A stretch of 64,000 nucleotides of DNA from Oscheius tipulae (Eukaryota; Nematoda; Chromadorea; Rhabditida; Rhabditidae), in assembly GCA_037178975.1 (NCBI GenBank), contig JASJZH010000005.1, positions 9,944,501-10,008,500 of the forward strand, read 5' to 3'. Both the position numbers and the translations under genes were made by a program. The notes under the pieces were generated by a model. It was not told where the DNA came from and did no database searches. It saw only the letters and a program-made list of their open reading frames with translations. Positions within the stretch are counted from its first letter, which is position 1; every line of letters begins with the position of its first letter. Of the stretch, positions 1 to 8,827 are shown piece after piece.

Positions 1-79
1 CAGGCTTTGCGAAAATGAGCTCCTGACTGGCGACCTCAGCCTTTCAGTTCCCGGAATTTTTCGCGCCTAAATAAAAAAT

Positions 80-95
80 TACGCAATATTGCGTA
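80..95. repeat. 16-bp perfect palindrome TACGCAATATTGCGTA
   Basis: A perfect inverted repeat lies about 115 bp upstream of the sulfite oxidase start, with TGCGTAC repeated a few bases further on. A close relative, TACGCAATTGCGTA, occurs inside the inverted-repeat element near 8.3 kb, so this is more likely the end of an old repeat copy than a dedicated operator. A transcription-factor site cannot be excluded. Confidence 0.5.
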
Positions 96-209
96 CAAAA
101 ATGCGTACAGTATCTTTTATTTATACGAACCGGTTTCCCCAGTCAATCACGCCGTTTATTGTTCACCTTTCCTTTAGTCCCCTGTCAAAATAATAAAAAT
201 TTGCAGCCA

Positions 210-2235
210 ATGTTGTTCAGTCGCTGCTTGCGGCAATGGAAGCTTCTAGCTCTCTCGAGATGCTCACTCGAAGCCAGGAATATGTCTTCACAGGAAAGGC
301 AGACTTTCGAGGAGAAAAGAAAGTTTTCACTGTTGTTTCTCACTAAATATGTTTAGATAATAGTTACCTTTTACTGAGCGGAGCATCTGTTGTTGCTGGC
401 TACACGGCGTACAAGCTTCTAAGTCGAGAAGCTCGCGCGGAGGCTCCTCAAAACGACAAGGCCAAATTCACGCCGCCGGAGAGGAAGGATCTGCCCACGT
501 ACGAGCAGGAAGAAGTTGGAAAACATGGCAAAGAGGCGGACAGAATATGGGTCACGTTCAAAATGATACGTTTTTGGTAATTCTTTCGTGTTCAATTTTT
601 TTTGCATGTATCTACTCAAATTTTCAGTGAATATCGTGTTATTTTAGGGCGTCTACGACGTCACGGAGTTCGTGAACGGGCATCCAGGCGGTGACAAGAT
701 TTTAATGGCTGCTGGAGGCTCCGTGGAGCCATTTTGGGCGCTCTACTCGCAGCATTTCACACCCCAGGTAATGGAAATCCTGGAGGAGCTTCGGGTCGGG
801 AATCTGGACCCGAAAGATGTTCAGACGCCGAAAGAGGTTAGTATTTAATCTCTCGTTCACCTAGTGTGGTCCAGGTCGATGCTTCCGATCCCTTTTCAAC
901 CGACCCTAGCAGGCATCCCGCTCTGATCGTGAACAATACCAAGCCTTTCAATGCCGAGAGTCCTCCGTCGCTTCTCATTGACAATTTTCGCACTCCAAAT
1001 GAGCTCTTTTTCATCCGAAATCATCTTCCCGTTCCCCAGGTGTGCCTTTCTCCTTTAGATAATTACTTTACCCCTTTTCCAGGTTGACCGCACGAAACAC
1101 TGTCTAACTGTTGACGGCGTAGGAGTCACGAAACAGCTGGAACATTCAATTTACGACTTGCAGGCCAAATATGACCAGGTTCATGTGACTTCGGCCATTC
1201 AGTGTGCTGGAAATAGAAGAGCCGATATGAATCGCTTCAAGAAAGTACAAGGTCTGATGTGGGAAGGAACGGCGATCAGCAATGCCAAATGGACTGGTGT
1301 TAGGCTACGAGTGAGATTTTGACTCTTCCTCTATCTATTTCCCCCTACTATCTAGGACGTTCTTCTCGCGGCTGGCGTTGACCCGAAGGACCGGCGAATC
1401 AAACATGTGCATCTGGAAGGAGCCGACGTCGATCCGACAGGAACACCTTACGGCGCCTCGATTCCTTTCGAGAAGGCCATGTCTCCGGAGGTCATCATAG
1501 CCTACAAGATGAACGATGAGGACATTCCTCTCGATCACGGGGCGCCGCTGAGACTCATCGTACCGGGAAATGTTGGAGCGAGGCAGGTCAAATGGCTGAC
1601 ATCGATTCGGCTGAGCGACAAAGAGAGTCCCAGTCACTTCCAACAGAAGGATTACAAGTACAAACTTGTTTCTCTACCCTCGTAAAATCTCACTTTTAGA
1701 GCCTTCTCGCCCGCTGTACAGCTCGGCGACGAGCTCAAATGGGACACCGTGCCATCGATTCAAGAGTATCCAGTCCAGTCCGCGTTCTGTAGTCCGCCCT
1801 CGGGGAAGGCGGTCGATCGTGGAGACGGGACAGTCGACGTGGCCGGCTATGCGTGGAGTGGCGGCGGCCGGGGAATCATTCGGGTGGAGATCAGTTCGGA
1901 TGGCGGGAAGACGTGGTACAGCGCCGAGTTGGAGCAGGATCCGGAGCAGGACATCGAGCACATGTGGTCGTGGACCCTTTTCAAGGCCAGTATCCCCATT
2001 CCGGAGAAGCTGAAGAAGTTCGAGCTCATCGTGAAAGCCACAGACAGGTAAGAAGCTCTATTTTCATGTTTTACCCCATCTCAGAGCCTATAACACGCAG
2101 CCCGAGACTCCGGCCGGAATCTGGAACGTGCGCGGTCTGCTGAACAATGCCTGGCATCGAATTCAGATAAATGTGACCGATAGAAGAGACCGCGAAGAGT
2201 CGGGAGAAGAAAAAGCCCCCCCTACGTCAAACTAA
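210..2235 (+). CDS. suox-1: Sulfite oxidase
   Basis: Molybdenum- and heme-dependent enzyme that oxidises sulfite to sulfate in the mitochondrial intermembrane space, the last step of sulfur amino-acid breakdown. About eight exons: 210-322, 379-~565, 648-836, 875-1039, 1083-1310, 1356-1657, 1700-2047, 2085-2235. The first exon encodes a basic, hydrophobic leader ([17 protein letters not shown]) that fits a mitochondrial presequence. A cytochrome-b5 domain follows, with the heme motif HPGGDK after [11 protein letters not shown]. The molybdopterin domain has the catalytic cysteine in IQCAGNRR and the stretch [13 protein letters not shown]. The C-terminal dimerisation domain includes [15 protein letters not shown] and [14 protein letters not shown]. 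Phases agree at all junctions except the end of exon 2, where no suitable GT donor preserves the conserved WVTFK. The order of domains and the motifs make the identification secure; the 5' exon is inferred. Confidence 0.93.
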
Positions 2236-2334
2236 TCTCCAGATAACGTAATTCCATAGAAGCTTGTATCTGTATTCCTTACTCGCTCTTTTTATACCGG
2301 TTTTTGCTATAGAATCTTGCCTTACTTTGTGATA

Positions 2335-2340
2335 AATAAA
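2335..2340 (+). terminator. Polyadenylation signal AATAAA of the sulfite oxidase gene
   Basis: A canonical AATAAA lies 100 bp after the sulfite oxidase stop, which fits a short nematode 3' UTR. It is the only strong poly(A) signal in the following kilobase. Confidence 0.6.
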
Positions 2341-3165
2341 CATATCGTGCAGATTTGATTGTAAAAATCTTCTGGCTAACGATCCAGTGACGTTTATCTC
2401 CTTCCCAATCGGTGTTTTTCGCGTGTTCTTATCAGGACTCGGGGTTAAATGTAGTCGGCTTTTGAGCTGGTAAAATTCCAGGTCAAAAAAGTTGGCCGAT
2501 TTGGCTACATTTTGACGCGATAAACAAGCTTAGATCTTGCAAATTTTGTCCTTTTTTGAGCACTAGTCTTTTCCAACCTGCTTCTCTCATCTATTTGCTC
2601 GTTCTCCCCAAAATTGAAGCATTTTCGAGGTTTTTAATTAAAAAAAAATTTTTTTTTTCAAAAAGATGGTAACACGGCCCTTGTCCTCCGGTTTCAACTT
2701 ATAAGAAATTCCTGCTTCAATTGTCTTTCTCACTATTCATTCCCACCATTTCTAGTAGTTGTCTCATTCCTATTGTCTCGATAAAAGGGCGAGGAATGTT
2801 GCCTTTCAGGAGAAAACCCTGGTTCCTGGTCCTTTTCCTCCAACTTGTTTTGTGCACTTCCTCAATCTGGCTTTATTGGCTGTTTATTGGCCAGAGGTGA
2901 GGTGATAAAGGTCGAGTCTCCGTCCACAACAAGCCTTTTCCCTGATATTTGTGGTTGTTTAGTCTCCTTTAATAACGACGCCAGGAATAACGATTCAGTC
3001 GACGGAACTCCCATCCAATCTAATTGTCATGAATCAGTCTTCCCACCGGCGCAAGTTCAGTCGCCTGGCCCTTATCGTTCCGCGCGCTTCACTCGATTTT
3101 ATGAGCTCTTGTCACGCTCGAAACCTATTTTTGCTCATTTTCAGCCCTAGATTTTCAGGAAGGAG
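2341..3165. other. Intergenic region, no gene recognised
   Basis: AT-rich spacer with a poly-A/poly-T block at 2637-2660. An open stretch at 2845-3150 has no recognisable domain or splice logic. TTTTCAG at 3153-3159, just before the DUSP12 start, looks like a trans-splice acceptor. Confidence 0.5.
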
Positions 3166-4781
3166 ATGATCGACAAAATCGTCGACCATGTCTACGTTTC
3201 CGGAGCTGGGCCCCTGGTGACGGGAGTCGGACAGAAGCTTCTTCACGAGCATTCTGTAGTGTTCTTACCATATTCTTTTTCATAACCAGTGTTTCTGCAG
3301 ATAAATCGGGTGTTGACAGTCTCAGCCCTGGCCGTTCCGCCAGAAAAACGAGTGGATGGAGTCGAATATCAGTTGGTTTACATGGTCTGCTCCAATAACT
3401 TTTTTCAGGTTCATTTTTGCTCTAGATGTGCCCAATCAGGATATTCTGAACCGGCTGGAGGAAGGAGTACGATTTATCGAGGACAGTGTCAAAAAGTCCT
3501 CTAATGTCTTGGTTCACTGGTGATATTTTCATGTTTTTTCTGGCTATAAATTGTGTTTTAGCGAAGCCGGAATGTCGCGAAGTGTCACATTCGTCTGCGC
3601 CTACATCATGCGCCGGTTCGGCTGGAACGCGGCGAAGTCGCTCGTCTTCATTAAGCGAATTCGGCCAATTTCACAGTAAAAAAGGCCTTTTAATCCGACT
3701 AAAAACCTTATTTTTCGACCTAACACGGGCTTCCTCGAACAGCTGCAGATCTTCGAGCAGCTGGGCTACGTTGCAGATTCCCGCTCGCTCTCGGGGAGCC
3801 CAAAATACAGGCAGTGGTGTCTCTCGACGAGCAATACGCCCCACTCCGAGATGGCCTTCTCTCTTCCGCAAACATCCGGCACCAGGATAGTCGCAGAAAA
3901 TGAGAAGAGCGATCTGAATCGAGGCAACAAGTTCAGGTATTGTTTTTCTGTTTTTTTTTCTGTTACAAAGTTGACTATTGCCCCCCCTGTAGGACTAAGG
4001 ATCACATTAATCTACCGAATTCTCACTTTTAAAACCTTTCCCGAGCCCTTCTCAAAACAGCTTATCAAAAAAGTTTGTCATACCCCAGGAACGAACCCGA
4101 GTCGTTCTGTTAGAGTGGCGCCTCTTAGCATTGCTTTTGTGCTAACTTTCTAGGGGTACTAGGCCATGGAGACCGAAAACCTCTAATTCAAAAAATACAG
4201 AATGGTGTATAAAAAAAAGTTTGATCCCGGGCAGAATCGATCCCTGCTTTCACTCGTCTAAATCCTCAGTGTCTACTATAGGACACACGTAGACAGCTTC
4301 CGATAGACGTACTTAGCCGCGTGGTCAACTTAAATCAGACCATGTAACGTACTATTTTTCTAGATGCGGCAAATGTCGACAGACCATCTTTTTCGGCGAA
4401 CATCTGATGAAACACAAGCGCGTCGACGGAGAGGTTTTTTCTTATTCAATTTCTCTCTATTTTTTCCCCTTCAGCCCTGCACATTCGGCTATCTAATTGA
4501 GCCCATGAAATGGATGCAGACGGACGAGTATACTGGCAAGATTTCGTGTCCGTCCTGTGGAGAGAAGCTCGGAAATTACAACTGGGGAGGACGACAGTGT
4601 CAGGGAGAACACGGCATCAAGTGCTGCGAACAAGGTAGCTTTGAAGAAGTCTTAAAGTTGTGCGTTTTCAGTGATTCCCTGGGTTCATTTGCACAAGAAT
4701 AAGGTAGACGAAGTGACGCCGCGCATCCCGATTCAGCACATCCAGAGAATAGAAGTGCCTACAGTTGTTGTTACCCCGTGA
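3166..4781 (+). CDS. DUSP12: Dual-specificity phosphatase 12 (YVH1-like) with zinc-binding C-terminus
   Basis: Protein phosphatase of the DUSP12/YVH1 family; yeast Yvh1 acts in maturation of the 60S ribosomal subunit. The N-terminus is MIDKIVDHVYVSG. The catalytic loop is split by an intron and reads VLVHCEAGMSRS, a perfect HCx5R signature, followed by FVCAYIMRRFGW. The C-terminal zinc-binding domain shows CGKCRQTIFF, SCPSCGEKLGNYNW and IPWVHLHKNKVDE, diagnostic for this family and not for other DUSPs. Exons: 3166-3255, 3301-3371, 3409 to about 3522, about 3562-3675, about 3719-3937, about 4363-4431, 4475-4634 and about 4671-4781. A tRNA-like SINE sits in the large intron before the zinc domain. 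The intron between IRPIS and PNTGFLEQL lacks an AG acceptor at the position the protein requires. The ATG lies 6 bases after a TTTTCAG, suggesting trans-splicing. Confidence 0.92.
4205..4350 (-). mobile_element. tRNA-derived SINE in the DUSP12 intron
   Basis: On the minus strand a tRNA-like stretch ends in GGGATCGATTCTGCCCGGG, a degenerate Pol III B box. About 75 bases before it is an A-box-like GACCACGCGGCTAAG. The acceptor stem does not pair, so this is not a functional tRNA gene. Similar tRNA heads occur in several other introns here. Confidence 0.45.
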
Positions 4782-5721
4782 CCTTGCTATTTTTTGCTCA
4801 TAAACCCGTCATATTTTTGTATTTGCTGGATTTTCCATGTCTTGCTGCTCATACCTTTGTCATTGTTTTTCTGACAGAAATGGTAATATATGCCGGAAAG
4901 GCTTCACTACCAATTTCTAGAAAGGTAGCCGTTTCGATCACAAAGACTTTTTCAGCCAATTCGTAATGCCTCTTTACCTAAGAACAGACAAGGGAATCAG
5001 CCATTTAGGGATTAAAGTTACATTTTTAGCTTTGCAATGTTGTGCAAAAGTTGTAGAGCAGAAAAAAGTGCCACAACAAACATCACAATGAAAAAGTGCA
5101 ATCTTGATTCGAAACTGGCTGTTGCGCATCCTGGGTGCTGAAAATGATTTCGGCCTGCCCAGCCCGACTTTTCCGGGCCTAAGGCGCATGTCTGCCTCGG
5201 ATTATATTGGCGACTTTCAGAATGCTAAATGCGGTCTTCAATGCCCCAAACCGGACGGTGTTATTTGCGAAAACTAATTTTCGATTATGTTCAGATTCCC
5301 TACAATAATATCCTCTGCTTGAGAATAATATCCACCGTCCATTGGCGGCGTGCTGACAAAAGTGACCGATTCAAATGCGAATTTATTTTTTTCGCCCTTT
5401 TTCGTTTTCTGCTGGGAATACTTTCGGAATCTTGCTGGAAAAGTCTATTCGTCTTCCTAAAGGTTGTGTATACCAAAAAAGGCTGAACTGCATCATGTTT
5501 TGCGAAATATTTTCCAACTTCCTCACAGATTCATTAGTAGAATATAAGCGCTGACGAAAGAAAGTTTCCTTATCACGAGCTGCAGGTTTTCTAGGGCTAA
5601 AAACTTCCGTCAGCTGTTTTGAGTGCTTTGTTACGGGGTCATTAGTCTGTCCAGAGCACGTGATGATGACTTTTCTAACTTTTGCTCATCATTTCATGCT
5701 TTTCTCCAGAAAATGTAGATT
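4782..5721. other. Intergenic region, no gene recognised
   Basis: Nothing with conserved protein sequence, RNA structure or strong repeat character was recognised in this 940-bp spacer between DUSP12 and DDI1. It is AT-rich and presumably holds the DUSP12 3' UTR and the DDI1 promoter. Confidence 0.5.
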
Positions 5722-7647
5722 ATGGTATCTTCCAGGCTCTCAAATACAATGCAGCTTTCGTTTTTGAACTCGGAGAAGGCCAACAAGGATATCATTTCTC
5801 TCGAGGTTGGTTTTACATTTTTTTTTCATTTTAACATTTTTGAAAATTTGCAGATAAGCCCGGATATCTCGTACGAACAGTTTTTCACGACGATTCAACC
5901 GATCCTCGGCCTGGCGGAGACCACAAATTACGATGTGACCATCGACGGGACGACCTACACCAAGGCGGCTATTGTGGAAGCCGGTTCTCTTAAAGTCAGA
6001 CTCTTTTTATTCAAACATACGACCGCAAGTTAAGATTCTGAATCTGAAAGAGAATGATCTTCTGATCATCTCACCGGACATCCCGCTTGTCCTGCAGGAG
6101 ATTGACGACAACGACCGCCTCAATCTCATCAAGTCCATTCATCTGCCGACCAGCAGACCGGAGCTACGCTTCGAGATTTCGACAGCTCGCGACGGGATGG
6201 GTCTCTACCAGCAGTTCCGCCAAATTCTGCCGGGAAAGACACCCCAGGAAATCGAGAGAATGAGCCGTCATATTGAGAAGGCCTATCCCGGACTCTTCCC
6301 GGTCTACCAGCGTCGTCCCAACGACAAATGTGGGCTTTTTTTTATGCTGAGTGGTGCAAAAATAAGTTCAGGGGCCTTCCTAATTGCCTACCGAAACTGC
6401 ATTCTGAAGCTGGAAGACGAGCAGAAGCGCAAGGGACACGTCCAGATACAAAAGCTCATGGAAAAGAAGGCCGAAATGGAACGTCTTCAGGAGTGAGTCA
6501 TTCCCTAGGTTTTGTGACTATTTTCCATCTTTTAGGAACTACAACAAGGCCCACCACGAGACCCCGGAGGCGATGATTCCCGTCGACATGCTATACATCA
6601 AGATCAAGTTGAACGGCGTCGAGGGGCATGCCTTCATTGATACTGGTATAGTTTCATTCGTTTTTAAGCTATTCGCAAACTTCTAGGAGCCGCCAAGACG
6701 CTGATCTCTCGCGATTACGTGGATCGCTGCGGCCTCGCAGATCTCGTCAACCAGGATCACGCCATGCAGTTCCGCGGCATCGGCGGCAATCAAGACTCTG
6801 AGGGCACGATCTGGCTTTGCGACATGACGATCGAGAGCCACCAGCTTCCTGTCACGCTTCACGTCGTCCCGAACGGAGCTGCCGCCCACGAGGTTCTCAT
6901 CGGTCTCGATCTTCTTCTTCGTCACAGATGTACAATCAATCTGGGGGTAAGTTGCTGCGTTTTGTCAATATAGCGGTAACGATCGAGAAAACTTCGTCTT
7001 TCAAGTGTTCACACCTAAGCAGAGCCCTCATTTGAGCTTCCAGCTAAGATATTGGCAAGCTTTTGAATTAAAGAGCGTGTATAGTTTGTAGATGCCTTCA
7101 TTATTTTGTTACTCCCAACATGATGCAAACTGTAATCAGAAAAATCCTATCTCTTCTCGGGAAAGAAGCTCACATTTTTTGTTTATGCTTGTCACTCCCC
7201 TCCTATAACGAGCTTCTTCGTCTGGTGAGCGGTGACCGAAAGGATGAAAATGTACAAACAAACAACAAAATAGCCACAAATGATCAAAATATTTTCACTT
7301 TTGAGCTTCCGCCTTTTTCAAATTCGAATCAAGTCTATTTTCCAAAGATAGAAAGTGGGAATATCTGTATACGCCGTGTGTCAAAGTGTTGGGATTTGAC
7401 TCCACAACTAGCAACTTGGGTGCTTCTAAAATGCTCTGACACTCACTGTATTTGTCCTTTTCAGGAGCGCACTCTTACCTGGAACAACGAGGTCACGACA
7501 AAATTACTCACCCCGGAAGAATCGGCCGCCTACAGTCAAAAGGAACGCGAGGCGATGCAGAATCGCGAGCTCCGCGATGCAGGAATCCTGGCCTCGACCT
7601 CGGAAGAGAAGACAACCGACGAGCCGATGGATACCGAGCAAAAATAA
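5722..7647 (+). CDS. ddi-1: DDI1-type ubiquitin-shuttle aspartyl protease
   Basis: DNA-damage-inducible 1 homologue. The family carries a retroviral-protease-like dimeric aspartyl protease that cleaves substrates such as the Nrf1/SKN-1A transcription factor during the proteasome-stress response. The N-terminal region ending in LNLKENDLLIISPD resembles the last strands of a ubiquitin-like fold. A helical middle region (FRQILPGKTPQEIERMSRHI) precedes the protease domain with VDMLYIKIKLNGVEGHAFIDTGAAKT, where DTGA is the active site, and later VLIGLDLLLRHRCTINLG. Exon 2 joins exon 3 through a 46-bp GT-AG intron, giving AIVEAV-KILNLKEND. A 51-base segment starting GTGGGC at 6330 is in frame and stop-free, so it may be exon or a retained intron. 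The long intron is 6957-7464. The C-terminus is acidic (TDEPMDTEQK). The start could instead be the ATG at 5749. Confidence 0.93.
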
Positions 7648-8827
7648 CTCCCAATTCATTCTCTCTTCTCTAAATACTGGTAATTCTGTATCAATATCAC
7701 TCTATACTTTCTTGATTGCATTACGGTGAGTTTATGTGCATAAACGGTTCTGTATTGACTTTTCTGCCTGTTAACCACCAAGTTTTCGGCTCTTGATATC
7801 TGCATTCATGCCTAGAAGTTGATCATTTGAACGCCTGGATAGGCGGTACGTGTCTACGTCACGACCCAGACGTTATTTTCGGCTGAACGTTAGCTCGTCC
7901 ATGATGCAAAGACCTCCTTTTTTTCTTGCATAGTTCACATTTTTCCACAAATTTGAAGTTAGGGGGCAATTTCGACTTAACACCCCTTGAAAAATTTCCA
8001 GGCAGATGAAATAGTTTCCACGTAGACACCTAGAATATCTCATCGTAGTTGGCTCTCCTGTTATGACGGTCACAACAGCCAAGACTCTGGATCCGAGTAT
8101 AAGGCCAAACAGTAAGTGTTTTTTTCGATTACGAAAAGTAGTTGGCTCTTCTTTACCTTGCGCGTCCGAAAAAAGATCACCCGTCTAAATTAGCATATGT
8201 GGAGAGGAAGATACTGCTTCTTGCTAACGTTCTCAAAGAAATTTTGACAGTGAGATCCCATGATTGCGCTTCTAGCATACCGTATTACCCCAATTAGAGG
8301 GCTCCTTACGTAAGGATATACGCAATTGCGTATTCGCGTTTTTCAGGGTGAAGGCAACTTTTTTTGTCTTTCCGATGTTTTGCAAAATGTAGAGCAGATC
8401 ACGGGCTAAAACTTTGCAGAACATCAGAAAGCCAGAAAAAGCCGCCTTATCCCCGTAATACACGAATACGCAATCGCTTATTTCTTTACGCCTCTAATAG
8501 GAGTATTACGGTACCTTTCAAAGCTGTATTGTCCCGCTAATGTGTTCCGTGCCAGCCAAAAAGTACTCTACCTCAAATTGCAAAATATCCATAGAACCCA
8601 TCTCTTATTGACAAAAAAGCATAGGACGGGTCCCTGCGATCTCAAAATTTTAAGCGACCTCCTTTCTTAAGAGGATCGCGCAAGGGGGATCAAATGGTGC
8701 CCTCTTTTCTTTTTCACCCAACGACCCCTTCCTTTCGACAGCCGTCTTTGGGTTTGACAAAATTGTCCTCCCTGTTGATTTTGCTTGGGTTCGTCCCCCC
8801 TTTCTGCCGATTCCTGTCGAACAGGAT
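7648..8827. other. Intergenic region with one foldback element
   Basis: Apart from the inverted-repeat element at 8278-8513, I see no coding or RNA gene. The region separates DDI1 from the ADP/ATP carrier, both on the plus strand. Confidence 0.5.
8278..8513. mobile_element. MITE-like element with terminal inverted repeats
   Basis: About 235 bp bounded by inverted ends: ACCGTATTACCCCAATTAGAG on the left matches, with a few mismatches, the reverse complement of the right end (ACCGTAATACTCCTATTAGAG). The arms continue inward through CAATTGCGTATTCG. A TA dinucleotide abuts both ends, as expected for Tc1/mariner-type MITE insertion. There is no coding capacity. The element is not assignable to a named family by eye. 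Confidence 0.65.

Noticed and set aside
7120-7464. Long open stretch upstream of the last DDI1 exon
   Set aside because: It lies in the intron between LLLRHRCTINLG and ERTLTWNNEV, which has good GT and TTTTCAG ends; its composition is not protein-like.
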